This document shows, in pieces, positions 1 to 13,000 of a stretch of 64,000 nucleotides of DNA (its first letter is position 1; every line of letters begins with the position of its first letter). The notes under the pieces were generated by a model. It was not told where the DNA came from. It ran no database searches and saw only the letters and a program-made list of their open reading frames with translations. The position numbers and the translations under genes were made by a program. The DNA lies in assembly GCA_018389105.1 (NCBI GenBank), contig JACATO010002141.1, positions 167,001 to 231,000 of the forward strand, read 5' to 3'. The DNA is from Nautilus pompilius (taxonomy: Eukaryota > Mollusca > Cephalopoda > Nautilida > Nautilidae).

Positions 1-621
1 CAGGGTTCCAATTCCGATGTAAGCATAGGCACTGCTGATGGGCCATTTGCTGCATTCAATTATTTTCTAAGGCAGGTCATAAGTTGGAGACACCTGAAGT
101 TTGTTAATAATTAGCATCATTTTGCTTCGATTACCTGTATCTTTAAACTCAAAATATAAACTTTTGGTAGTGTATAAATACATGTGGTTTATACCATAAC
201 CCTCTGTTTAAGAAGGCCAGAAATGACATCATGAGCATCACAGTTGTGGAAGATGGTGGGCATATTGATTCTGACATCAAAAGTCTAAAAACACAAATTG
301 ATGGTTTCCTCCAACAAATCTGTTAGGGAACATTTAGCTTTTTAAACTTTTTTTTTTTTTTTGTTTTTTACATGAACTTGACAATTTGTGATTGTTAATT
401 GGTAAATAGGTAGAGACTTTCTGCAATAGGCATGTGGCTAACCTTCACATTGTTTAGTTCTGGTGGGTGGATGCTTTATGTACCAAAAGAAGAAGAGTTA
501 GTATGTAGATAGTGGTGAAATGTGTCAGAATTATAAGGTTGTCAGTGTTTCTTCAAGTTGTTATTTGGTAAGCAATAGTCTTAGTGAAGAATGTCTGTCT
601 AATTGCATGTTCTGTTCTTAG
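1..621 (+). other. Intron upstream of the first visible PRKD exon
   Basis: AT-rich non-coding sequence. I see no glycine-loop exon here. The exon at 622 starts with two bases of a split Gly codon, so its partner exon lies left of the window. Confidence 0.6.
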
Positions 622-3600
622 GAAAACACAAAAAGACCAGTCAGTTGGTTGCAATAAAAGTGATTGATAAAATGAGATTTCCCACCAAACAAGAGGCAAG
701 ACTTAAAAATGAAGTTTCTATACTACAGGTAAGTTGGAAATGGCAGTATTTTAACTCTTTCTACTACCTCTTGGTGACTGATCCTCTTCCCACAATGTTA
801 AACCTTTAACCAGTTCTTTATCATAGCCCTCAACAGTTGTATATTTTAAATAACAGTGCAATTTTAGAATTTCATTTTACATATAAATGGCATTCAGATA
901 GGTGATCAAAGAAATTTCTTTTTAAAGATTGAGTTTCATATTCTTCTGAGAAAACACTAGGCTGATATCTATCAGCAACTTGTTTTTTTTTTTTTTTTAA
1001 TTAGCTTAATTCATCATTCAAAAACAAACTTATATTTCTTATATGACTGGCTCGGAATCTAAAGAAGATATTTTCTATTAGCTTTCTTTTTTTTTTTAAA
1101 AGTTAATCATCTTTTTTTTTTCATTTACTCACATTGATGTGTAAAATATGTGGCTTTATTATTGCAGAGCTTGCACCACCCTGGTGTGGTTGATTTGGAG
1201 CAGATGTTTGAAACACCAGAAAGGGTGAGTTTATGCTTTCAGTTTAATTAGTGGTTGCTGAAACTCAAGCTGAATCTGTGTACCAAATTCACAAAATTGC
1301 TGACTTGACTGTTGTTTCTTTGAATGCCCCTAGTATAAGATGCAAACTTTAAAAAAAATAAAAACTAATTAAAATTAAAGCATGATGATAATTTCTTAAA
1401 TGCCCCTCTAATACTTCATTATTGCTTAGTCTTAGAATTCATAAATTCCTAGCTGCAGTATCTGTAGTATTTGCCTGTAAGACTATAAACAGAAATTAGA
1501 GGCAAATGTTACTTACAGAAGGACATTTTCTAATTTTATTTATTTACATTTTTTTTTCCATATCCACAGTAGGTATTAACATTACATCTGAAAAACATAT
1601 GGGGGTTCTTCTGCAAAATAAAAAAACTGTAAAAATAGGTGAAGGTGCGTGTGTGATTCTAACATTATTGCAAATATTTATCTACAATAAATCAAGAGTT
1701 TCTCTTGAAGTATCCAAAATATAGGAATACAAAGTTTGCTTGGACCTTTGGACAGGTAAGCATTATTACAGGTAAATTTCACTGCTAAATAAAATCTCAA
1801 GTAGCAGATTATTGAACAAAGCAAATAAAAGGAGTTGATAAGCAACTTCTTGTTTACTCAGATCTCTTACTTTCTTTTTGAGAAATTAGCTTTATTCAAG
1901 TACAATAACATCTGGCTTGTACTTTTTTTTGTTTGTATACAGTTCCCATTTTACTTCTCACTATCAAAGTGGGAATAAACATGTTTGTTCAGTTGGGATT
2001 TTTTTTTTTTTGTTATGAAGACAGCCAGACCTTGTTAAGCTCGAAGACTGTCTCAGGGTTAATTTTGTGAAGCTGCCTGATAACTGACATTATTGTATAC
2101 TTTGTCATTTGTACTTAACTTTAGTCATGGAGAAGCACACTGATAATGTTCCATGGAGAAAATCTCAGCCGGTCTGTACAATTCTGAGTATTCATGAATT
2201 TTACTCACTCCTTAGTGTAGTCTCAGCTTGTTCGTAATATTTATGTAAAGTCTGTCTGGCGTTTTTTTTTTTCAGATATTTGTCGTAATGGAGAAGCTAA
2301 AAGGTGATATGTTGGAAATGATTCTGTCCAGCCCTAAAGGACGATTAAGAGAAAGAGTCACCAAGTTTTTGATTTCACAGGTTTCAATTGTTTCTCTCTT
2401 CTTACTCTTCCTCCTTAAAATCCTTTGTTCAAAAATTCGTTGTCCACAGATTTTTAAAGTGTAAACATGATTTAGTATAAAGCAGCTTTTTTGCTGTTAT
2501 CATTGACTTTTTTGCATGTTTTTCTGGCTAACAAGTTCAGATAGCAAGTCACAACAGTTCATTGTTATTACATTTCTTTCATCCCACCAAGAACATCAAA
2601 TTCACAACATTTTTGTAAGCAAGATCACTAAAAAGTAAGGGCACAGAATTTTGGCCTCATGGAAGTGAATTCACTTTATGACTTCTATTGAGTTCAAAGC
2701 AGTTACTGGATTTTTAATTCCCCTCTTTTTTTTTTTTAAAAAAAAAGGAACCTCAAATAATGAATTGATTTGTGAAGAAAAAGAATATTTTATTATTTAT
2801 TTAAAAGAATTAAAAGTATGATATAACTACAGATCAGTTGTATTTAACCCCAGCCAGCTTTATTGATCAAAGCACACCTGGATGTAATTGTTGCTTTTTG
2901 TCATTTTAAATGACACTTCTAGATCTCTCGGTACATTTATTATTTGCACCAATTTTTTAAAAATATATCTGTGGTATCTTTTATTTTAGCTTGCTCTTGT
3001 AAAACTTGGTATGACAGTTTTTAATTTTATATAAGTATTTCTTTTCGATAAGAATGTAAAGAAATTGGTGCTGTGTTACTTGCAGAAGTAAAAAGGTTAG
3101 CTTTGGCATTTTCCTATTAACTCATTAGTACTGATAAACCTGACTAATGGATCTAAATTTTGTAAATCTTTTTTCTGATACCTTCATCAGGATTTAGTAT
3201 CGAGCAGGACTGTTTTTGGTGTGTCACGGGCCAAAGCATTGGTCAGTTCATCACATCCACTAGGTCATGTGTTCAGCACCAGCTGAAGCTACTTGACCAT
3301 TTAAAAAATTGGAAAAGCTCCCTTAGCAGCCCAAAACAGCACTCTGAACTAAACTCTGATGATGGTGGCAGGGAACACACATTGAAATGGTGGTCCTTTT
3401 ACTAGTTGTAGCATACTAATAAGGTGACTGGAAAAGCACAAAATAGGTTCCTGCCATCTATGAATAACACATCACAAATGATTTTTTCTTTAGATATTTG
3501 AACTTTTCCAAATTGGATTAAAATAAAATTTTAAAGTAAAGAACCAGTTATTTATGCTGCCTTTGTGTTTTGTTTTGTATTTTTTATGACTGTATAACTG

Positions 3601-6311
3601 AACAAGTATTGTTTCATTTGTTTTTATTTCTTGTTTTCTAGATTTTAGTGGCCTTAAAACACCTACATTTTAAAAATATCGTTCACTGTGATTTGAAACC
3701 TGAAAATGTGCTGTTATCAACTGAAATGGCCTTTCCCCAGGTAAAGAGACTGTAGAGTTGAATTAACAAGACAAGATGGCTGAAGTTGTAGTGTCCAGAA
3801 TCTGTAGCATCCAGCTGAGTTCTTCTAGAGTTGAGCAGCATGTTAGCCTCTGTAGCATTGCATTGTGGGAAGATTTTCTTGAGTTATCAGGAACTTGTTT
3901 CAGATCATTTGGCCATCTGCTACACTGTTTTAACAAGATTTCATAAAGAAACATTGAAGAATGATTTGTGCATTTATCTTTTAGCAAGACAGGCCATGAA
4001 GATTATAAACAAATGTTGGCAATGTGCTGTATAATATAGACACCTTTTTTCTGAAGCTCCTCTTTTTTTTTTTTTTTTTTTACTCAGGATGGGGGTTAAT
4101 ACTTCGTAAATGAAGCTACTGTACAGGGGAAGGGGTGGTGGTATTTAGGCTTTGTGGTGGACTCATGGTCGTACTACCAGACACTCAGGTCAAGGGTCCC
4201 TCCCTGCCACTGGTTCCAACTGGCTCTTTAGCCAGCCATGTGGGTTTCGACCACATCTAAAAATGAAGACTACTTTGGGATTTTTTGGTAGGTTTGTTTC
4301 TGGTTTCTTCCTAGTCTATCTTGGATCTTGGTTGTCAAAGTAACTCTGCAAGTTCATCGAATATGCAAAAACACTCAGCAAGAATTTTCTCTTTAACTGT
4401 TCATCTGAGACGAGCAGTTTAATTTTTGGGCTTCCTTTTAATTTAAAAATAGTGCTTACTTGAAAGCATTTAGGGATTTTGAGATATATTTTTCATTATC
4501 TGCATCTAATTTGTTAATTTAATTTTGCAAATCCCAAAATGAAATTTTTTTTGTTTTTTTTTTTTTTTGTGTGAAGGTGAAACTTTGTGACTTTGGTTTT
4601 GCCAGAATTATTGGTGAAAAGTCTTTCCGAAGATCAGTTGTGGGCACTCCAGCATACTTAGGTAAGATGGTGAGCTAATACACAATAAAAAATAAGATTA
4701 TGAGCATCATTTAACTAAACACTTATTGTTTATTACTTTGGTACACACCATATTTAACATTCAAAGATATGTTATCCTGTTCCTTTCATACTGCTTCTTA
4801 CCACTATTCCGAATAATTGTTAGCTTATGCTATGCTTTAGTATAAATGTTAATGGGCTTCATTGTTCGTGACTGCTTTGGTTTATTTGGTAGATCAAAAT
4901 CGCACCTAAAGATGAAATCCACATAAAGCAACCATTTATAGAAATGAAGTCAATTGCCTCAGTTTAAAGGGCCAAGGAAGAAAGAAAAAATATCATGGAA
5001 AGCAAAGATAGCTGGTTTAAAAGTCTACAGCCAATTCTTGACAGGTGGCTGATTAACTGCTGACCTGAATTTCTCTGCACAAGTCATCATCTGAACCTCT
5101 GTCACCAAAAGAAGGTTAATGGAAGTTGGATTAATTGGCCAGCTAGCAGCTAGAAAGCTTTTTCTCAGATGTGGTAACAAGAAAAATCAATTTGACTGGG
5201 CTAAACAGCATAGAATTCTCAAAGTGGTGCATATTGTGGTCAGATGCGAGTGGGTTTGAAATATTTGCTTCTAACAGACAACATTATGTTAGAAGAATGG
5301 CCAAAGAAAAGTATTAGGAGAACTGTAGCTTTATTTGCTCTACAGTTTAGCACATTGGTGGAACTACAAAAAAAGATTAGGTGGTTTTGCTGTTGGCTTG
5401 TTAAAAGTTGATGGGATTCGCAAGAACAAAAGATATCAGTATTTTGTAATGCTTTGCAATTTCATTACAGCAGCATTTGTTAGGCTGTGGGTTTATACTG
5501 CAACAAGATAATGATCTGAAGGACACTGCAAAAGTCAATACAATATCTTGCTAGAAAAGAGTTGGAACAACTTTTTAAACCATTCAGTTTCCAGATCTGA
5601 ACTCCATTAAACTTGTGTGGGATGAACTAAATCAGAGTTATAGGGAAAAGGTCCAACCAGTTTCAGTCAGTCATTCAGCCAGCTATAGAACTACTTACAA
5701 AAGGAATTGGTGGGGTATTACTAACAGGAAATCTGAACAGGACATCCAAAATGTGTGAAAGATGGCTATTTTAATGAAAAGGGGTTGAAGTGATAACAAC
5801 AGCACATTTAATATTTTATATAGTCTGATAAATTATTTATCTGATTTTTCATGGTTTTTTTGTTGGGATAATAAAAGAAAGACAGCATTTTCTTTTGCAC
5901 AACTTATGATTTTGACTAATTTTGTGTGTGTGTATTAAATTGTACTTTTGCTTTTCTTAGTTTAGATTTCACTTCACAAACAGTTTGTGCTTTTTTTTAA
6001 TTTACAAAGCTAAATAGTTATGCATGTATTTCACAAATGTTAGCTTGTATGTCTGCTTGTTTTTAAGCCCCAGAAGTTTTAAAAAGCAAGGGTTATAACA
6101 GATCTCTTGACATGTGGTCAGTTGGCGTTATCATCTATGTCAGGTAAGCTCGATGCACCAATGATATTTTTTTGTTTGCTTATTTTTAAAATATTTTTCT
6201 TTTATTTCAAAGAACTGGGTTAGACAATTAGTGAATTTTACTTGTGAAGCTTTAGAAAGAAAAAAGTGTGTGTGTGTGTGTGTGTGTGTGTTGTGTGTGT
6301 GTGTGTGTGTG

Positions 6312-6348
<37 letters not shown>

Positions 6349-9300
6349 AGGGAGGGAGAGAGAGAGAGAGATCATGCATTATATAGCTAACAGGATACTA
6401 CAACTAATATTTCAGGAATAACAATTTTTTTCAAATTAATGGACAAAAGATAATTCAATAAATTGTCTAAATTGATGGCACGATCACATTTGCTATTTCA
6501 AAAGATTTTGTATGACTAATAAAACCAGACAAAGGAGAAGTATCTTTATTTTATGTTGTCATCATTGTAATCTGTAGGTTTAAGAGAAGTGTTTGACAGC
6601 AGCATCTTCATGTTTTGAATGGAGACTGTTCTGACTAATTTTGCACAGAAATGGACCCTATTTGAATTTTGGGAAATTTAAGAAGAAATTTCACTTAATG
6701 CTGTGGCTGGCCACAGCTGTTTTGCTAACCTAAAACTGTTTAACATCACAATTTTGCATTTATTCTAAAAACTTTTCATACTCCCCATGATTCCATGCTG
6801 TAACCCTAGCTGTAGCCAAGTAATTCTTCGACAGTTTTGTTTATTATGTCATGTTATGTGACTAATAAGTGATGTTGGGTTGAGTTAAATTTATTCCACT
6901 AAAGTAATGAAGATTGTTTTAGACTTCCTTCATTTGCTACTGTTGCAGTGGTTAACCATCTCATGCTCTATACATAGATTGTATCTGTGAAAACTATAAT
7001 ATGGTGGCAGTATTTGAATGAGCTGACATTACAAGCTTATTTAATTCAGCATTGAAATACATTTTTATAACCAGCTCTGTTTTTGGTAATTTGACCATTA
7101 GCTTCTGAAAAATCTTCCTTACCTATTTTTCAATGCTACATCCTTCTGCATTTCATGTCACAAAATTTTCTCTTAAACGTTGCCTTGTAGCCTTAGTGGT
7201 ACTTTCCCCTTCAATGAGGATGAAGAGATCAGTGACCAAATCCAGAATGCATCTTTTATGTATCCACCCAATCCTTGGAAAGAGATCTCTCAGGAAGGTG
7301 TGTGACATTTTTATATACCTATAGCTGGACAAACCATTGCCATTGGTGACAAAAACAGTGATTCAGACCGTTGTAACTCGTGAATTTATTTTTAAAGATC
7401 TAGATCTGTACAGTTATTTACACAGATCACAACTTTTGATGTTTAGTTTCAGAACTTTAATAATTAAGATAAATTGAAAACTAAAGAACTGCCTTCTGTT
7501 CAGAATACGGTTTAACTGTGTGATTTTTTAATTCTGTGTAATGCCAGAAAATACTGGCTGACATATTGGACCAGCATCAGTTTACCGGCTCTTAAAACAG
7601 AAACTGGCAAATTCACATCATTGCACTTTTTTCCTTGCAGCCATTGATCTCATCAGCAACCTACTTCAAGTGAAAATGAGGAAACGCTTCACTGTTGACA
7701 AATCATTGGCACATGTTTGGTTACAGGTAGGAGTTGTGTGTGTTTGTACAAGCATAGAATTTTTAGCATATGTTCAAGCTTGGTGATAAAGGGAGATAAC
7801 TTTGGGTTTTTTTTCAAACAACATTTGTATCTTTTCAATTTTTATATACAGCAGGGACTCTCCCAACAGCAACTCCCACCACCCTCATTCACAAAAAAAT
7901 TTAAGAACTCTCTTTGAGACGATTATTAAAATTTCAAACAAATTTCTAGTATGATCTAGGTAAAATGTGTGTGTATTGAAGCCAGAATTTGAATCAGCTC
8001 TGCTTAAAACACCTTGGTTATTAATTAGTGTATCTATTCTGCTGGTCAGACTCCATTGGTGAATGACTCGACTTTTTTAGTTGATTCTAATTAACTAAAT
8101 TTATTACACATTTTATGGTAAAATTTCTCAACTTTTTCAAAGCTTATCAGCACCATTAAGCTTGCAGTGAAAGTTGTATTATGCATTACAGATTGACTGG
8201 TCTTAACTTCTAATCATTTGGAATAGGATATAATGTATAATCCTAAAATCACTTGACCCCTAATTTAAAAGAGGTACTTACAGTCCTCCTAAAGATTTTT
8301 GTTATGTTCTGAATCTTGTATTAATTTTAATTGTGAGATTTAGCACCATAAACATTGTAGCACCACCTGAGTTGGTGGTAGATTGCTAAGGTTGACGGCC
8401 CAAGTTTGATTTGCAAGGGACTAGCTTGGTTTGGCATTTCTTCTCACTCCTCTCCTGCAACTGTATGGCTTTCCTTCAGCTTCTTTCCATATCTAAAAAT
8501 GAGGAATTCTAGCAGGAATTTCTTTGCCAAAGTCAGAAGTGCTGGGACCCGATTGGCAGGGATTCCTTGCAGACAACTGTGGTGGTACTACACTCCATCA
8601 CCAGTGTTGTCTCCCTTCTAAGTATTGGTCTATGAAAAGTAGCTCCCTCATCCATAGTATTCATAAATCAATCAGTCAAAATTATGCTGGTACTTAGTCA
8701 AATCTTTTGGATCCAGCACTAATTAACAGTTTTAGATGGTGCAGATAGATGTCAGTACTGGCACAGCAAAGTACGGATCTAATGAATAAACTTGCAAAAG
8801 AGCAGAGAGCCATTGGGGAATTTGGTGAACTCTCTATGGTATGGTTTCTTCCTGCTCTCCATCAGTCCATCAGCATGGATTTTCTTTGGACACTGATTTT
8901 CTCCCACAAGTAAACAGTAAAACTTTAGTAGGGATTTTAATATATGTACCAATGGGGGTACTTCAGCTCATGAAATCATAGACTTGGAGCTTTACAGATG
9001 TAAAAAAATTGAAATTTTTCTTTCTTTGTCATTTTACTTTTTTTAATGTAATTATTTACTTTTCTCTAATTTGCTTATTTTTTTTAAATAGAAAAATATT
9101 ATGCTAAGCTAGTTTATTGAATATATTTTCAAAATAATAAAAATGCATTTTTTTTTAAACTGACATTTAGGCACCATGTGTAATTTATAATGAAAAATAA
9201 TGCCTTCATTACTGTCTGCAGCATCTTTGTTAATCTTAGTTTCTCTTCACTATTTTAAATTTGATTTGTACATTTGTTTTTAATCCAAAACAGGATTACC

Positions 9301-9494
9301 AGACATGGTGTGATCTGCGAATTCTAGAATCCCAGGTGGGGCAGCGATACCTGACTCATGAATCGGACGATGAGAGATGGGAGCAAACAAGGAAAGAGAA
9401 AAACTACAAACCATGGCAAGAAATTGGTCAGAAGGGTGTTGACATGACATACCAGCTGGTGAAATCTCGTGAGAGAACCAATGACACTTCGTGA
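622..9494 (+). CDS. PRKD: Protein kinase D orthologue, 3' part (nine exons)
   Basis: Serine/threonine kinase of the PKD family (CAMK group), which acts downstream of diacylglycerol and PKC at the Golgi and plasma membrane. Coding exons: 622-728, 1168-1224, 2276-2380, 3642-3740, 4577-4661, 6068-6143, 7191-7297, 7641-7726, 9294-9494 (TGA). All have AG/GT borders and the phases join into 306 complete codons. Visible motifs: [17 protein letters not shown] with the ATP-anchoring Lys; HCDLKPEN (HCD rather than HRD, as in PKDs) at 3684-3707; DFGFAR from 4589; activation loop [18 protein letters not shown], with both regulatory serines (codons at 4622 and 4634); [20 protein letters not shown] near the C terminus. 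The glycine loop, PH and C1 domains must lie upstream of the window. The usual HPWLQ reads HVWLQ, and the tail ends RTNDTS without the VSIL-type PDZ ligand of vertebrate PRKD1. Which vertebrate paralogue is closest cannot be told. Confidence 0.96.
4136..4300 (+). repeat. SINE copy 1 (partial), in a PRKD intron
   Basis: Shares with copies near 8.4, 13.3 and 37.0 kb a head resembling a tRNA and a central block around 'cacatctaaaaatgaag'. It is diverged and lies in the intron between the exons ending at 3740 and starting at 4577. Boundaries are approximate. Confidence 0.55.
5020..5830 (+). mobile_element. Degenerate Tc1/mariner-like transposon in a PRKD intron
   Basis: With frameshifts and stops tolerated, the plus strand shows transposase fragments: [10 protein letters not shown] near 5190; a catalytic stretch near 5490, [15 protein letters not shown], matching the family's LQQDN.P.HTAK; then [10 protein letters not shown] and a relic of the family's PDLNPIE.LWDEL block near 5600-5630. 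There is no intact frame and I could not define terminal repeats. It is a dead copy inside the intron between exons 4577-4661 and 6068-6143. Confidence 0.8.
6266..6371. repeat. (TG)n/(GA)n compound microsatellite
   Basis: About 80 bp of TG dinucleotides, interrupted by TTG steps, runs into a GA tract. It starts about 120 bp after the splice donor at 6144. The His-Thr frame on the reverse strand is only a translation of this repeat. Confidence 0.95.
8343..8640 (+). repeat. SINE copy 2 (nearly full length), in the last PRKD intron
   Basis: The tRNA-like head includes 'gttggtggtagattgctaag' and an 'aagtttgattt' B-box-like stretch. Next come the 'atatctaaaaatgaggaatt' central block, 'gtgctgggacccgattggca' and 'caccagtgttgtctcccttc'. 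The same order of blocks occurs in the copy at 36.9-37.1 kb. Confidence 0.7.
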
Positions 9495-10040
9495 TTGAGC
9501 AATGCATCAACCTTGTTTTAACTGGTCACGATGCACATAACCTGCAGTGAAGTTAACCAAAACGTGCAAAAATGAAAAAAAAAACAAAACAAAACTGATC
9601 CGCGTTCACAGCCATATGATGGAGATGCTCTGACTGTTGACTTCATTTTAAATGATCCAGATCTGCCAGACATTTGGTTGGTGTTAGCTATTGATGCATC
9701 TATGAAGAAGGTAGACTGTTGAGAACTATGCCATAAATGTGGTTTTGAAGAATTCTATCAGTTCTCAGCAGCTGCCTAAAAATCTGTTATTTGTCAACAA
9801 GTGAGTGGAATTTAAAGCAAAATGTGGTGGAAAGGGAGGTTTCACGATGTGTACTGGATGACTATTAAGCATTAATTTTTCTGACTAAAAACAAAATTTT
9901 TAAGTTGGCTAAGCTCACAACTAAACGTTAAATAGTGACATTCTTTATCTATAGCAGAGATTGCATAATGGTTCGTCGTTTTGATTTATACTGCATGTAC
10001 GCACTGAAGGTTTAAAATAAAACCAAAAACCAACTTTATA
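9495..10040 (+). other. PRKD 3' UTR with a candidate poly(A) signal
   Basis: Non-coding sequence follows the TGA directly. The first clear AATAAA on the plus strand is at 10016-10021, giving a minimal 3' UTR of about 0.54 kb. Longer forms are possible; another AATAAA is at 17815-17820. Confidence 0.5.
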
Positions 10041-13000
10041 GGCAGCTTTCAGACAGTAGTAGTAGGACACAATGTAAACAGTCTTTATTATTAGCTACTG
10101 TGCAGATTTTTTAAAAAACAAATTTATTTGTCATGTTGCCATTATTTATACACATTTGTGAAAAAGACTTCTGAAAATCAAGAAGTCTTTGAAGAAGGAA
10201 ATTAAAAGAATCTAGTTTTCTGAAGATTTATTTTGATTAACTATTATTCTCAAAACTTTGTTCATTTTAAGGGTTACACCAAGGCCCTCAGGTCTGGCAG
10301 AAAGTTCAGCATGATGATAATCCACCTGATAATTTCTGCCAACCAGCTCCAGGTTCAGATTCTTAGTTTCATGGTTTGCAACTGTAGCAAGAACCAGTTT
10401 ACTCAGCTTTTGGTGTGACAAAGTTCCTACTGTAGGGTCTACCTAAAGTTCCATACAGGGAGAAAGTGGGTAAATGTTTTCTGTATAGATTTTGTATCTT
10501 ATAAAATTCTATTCTATTATTTTAGCTTCTGCCATTTTACGGATCTTTTCTTGTTTTTCTCTCTGACTTCCAGATTTTAAGCCGGAGTTGTGATAAAAGA
10601 GGTGGGCGCACACAGTTCTCGATTTTACAGCCTGTAAGCTGTTCAGACGTTTGTTAACAGATAACATTTAAGAGAGTCAGGGTTAGTCTGGGCTGCTGCT
10701 GTTGGAGCCCTGTGCTCAGGGATGGCAAGTGGAAGTGTTCTGACCACATCTCAGGGTAAAAATTTGTTGTGATGGTTTAAAAGATGTTAATACTAATCTA
10801 CATGCACACAGGCTAGCATTACATTTTTATAGAAACAAGTAATGGAGGGGCCTAGAATTATTATACTGTCTTTGCTGTTAGAGAAGAATCTTGTTACCCA
10901 ACGTCTTATTTTTAAGGATGTAGTGAAAATGTAAATGTTTATAATGGGGTGAAACCCGGTAAAGATTTTAATTACTGGCTGGGCTGCTGTTCATTATAGT
11001 TTATCAGAGCAAAAGAAAAACCTAAAAGAAGATAATAATATGTAAACTGTAACCTGTTGGGATATAAGTCCAAGGGCTAACTTATCTTGGGTTTTAAAAT
11101 GGTTAGGTTGTTAACAAATATAATATTTTAAATAACATTTTTGATAAGCAAAACAAAAATCATAAATAATCTCAAGGGACTGAATGCATGTTACCAAGTG
11201 TAATAAATAATGCAAAAGAGTGTACTAAACTTAGAAAAAATCTTTTAAACATTTTTTGGAGAAATAGAAGCTTACCACAATACAACTCTACTTTTAAAGA
11301 GAGTTTAAAATTTAGAAACATCTACCATCTTCTCTCCAACAGATTTTTGCCTCTAACCAAATTACTAAGGCTTCTTATTTGATACTTTATATCATTTGTT
11401 TGTTTTTTTAATACTATAAGATGGATATCTAATTTTTTCTACTAGACTTTGGTTTTATAGCATTATTTCATTTCCTTCCACCAGCCACGTTGCATATATC
11501 TTCATCTTAGAATTGACAAGAAATGATGAATAATTAGTTATACCTACACATCAGAATCCTCATAATTTTCTTGAATACCGCAGAAAGGAAGCAGCATTAC
11601 ACTCACTAGAATACTAGTTATTGCTAACTTACTGTTAGGTGGTGGTGGTTTGTTTTTTGGTTAATCTTACTTGGTTTGTGCAGTTGAGGTGAACACAATA
11701 GTTTAAATGTCTGCTGGTATCTGAATCCACAACTACTAAGTGGTAAATAAATATGGGCATTATCAACAGTTTATGTCTGGGTAAAAAACAGCTAGCTTGC
11801 TCGCTCTCTGTCACACCAAAGCTGAGATATGTTGTCATATCTGATTTGATTTTGAATTTGCTTGTTTGTGTATTTCAAAATATATCTGAGATAGACTGGA
11901 TTATATAATTAATAATGCTGTCTTCAAGTCTGAAAGTTTGCCTTTACATAACAAAATGGTCAGTTTTCTCATGAGCCTTGTAACTTTTCGCCCTGGTTTT
12001 TGTAAATGAGAAATGAACATTTGGGACTTTCACAAAATGTACTAAATGTTTGTTTGTTTGTTGTTTTTAATTGGTGAAATTTTTACAATTATGTTGGCAC
12101 TGTAAAGCAACAGCCATATTTTTATTTTGTATTTTTACACTTTTACTCCAAGTATAACTGGAAAATCTTCTTTTCTGCTTCAACATTCAATTTCTTGACA
12201 TTTTTTTGCCCTTTCTTTCTCTTTTTTTAAACTCTTGTAAAATATCCTGAAGGAGGAAGGAATAAGGAAGTTTGGAGGTTAAGGATTACTTAAACAATGA
12301 TGTTTACCATATTGGGCTCTGTTAACCCTTATGATGCTGAAAGTGAATATGTCTTTGACATTTATAACCATTTGATGCTGGAAGTAGATTTATCCTATGT
12401 TTTCAAAAATACTACTATCTATTTTGATAAGTGGGAATACCCTAATTTTTTATTGAAAGCCTTGCAACTTCTCCAATCAAATTCCTAATTAAATTTTTTG
12501 GTGGATAATTGAAACTTTCCAGCCCAAAATTTAATTAAGCACTGAAAGGGTCAAGAGGAGGTTATTTTATTGCCACAGCTTTTGTTGTTTTTTCCTAATG
12601 CCAGCCTAAAAAGATAAGATGTGCATAATTCAAGGCATTGACAAGTAGACACAATTACAAATGCAGTATAAATCGTTTTGTTTGTATTTTTATAATCAGT
12701 GATGCACTATCTGAAGCACAGTAATCAAAAACCTAGTGTCACCTGTTATGGATGATACTGCAACACAAATGATATCAGTTTAGAATGAAAATTGAAATGA
12801 AGCTGAAAGAAAGAAGACTTCAGGGAAAAGAATATTACTTGTAGTTTCACAAATATAAAGCAAAATGTTCAGGAAAGTAATGCAAATTGTTTTTAAATTC
12901 ATGCACTGTTTAAATAATTATTGTTTAAACTCTCTCATTTTACTCTAGAAGAATAGATGATGGTGGTTTGTTTCTGTTGAGGGATTTCTGGTTTATCCAC

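Noticed and set aside
6140-6379. His/Thr-rich minus-strand frame
   Set aside because: Translation of a TG microsatellite.
7133-7324. Separate plus-strand frame over the PRKD exon at 7191-7297
   Set aside because: Out-of-frame shadow of a real kinase exon; the kinase frame has the conserved [14 protein letters not shown].
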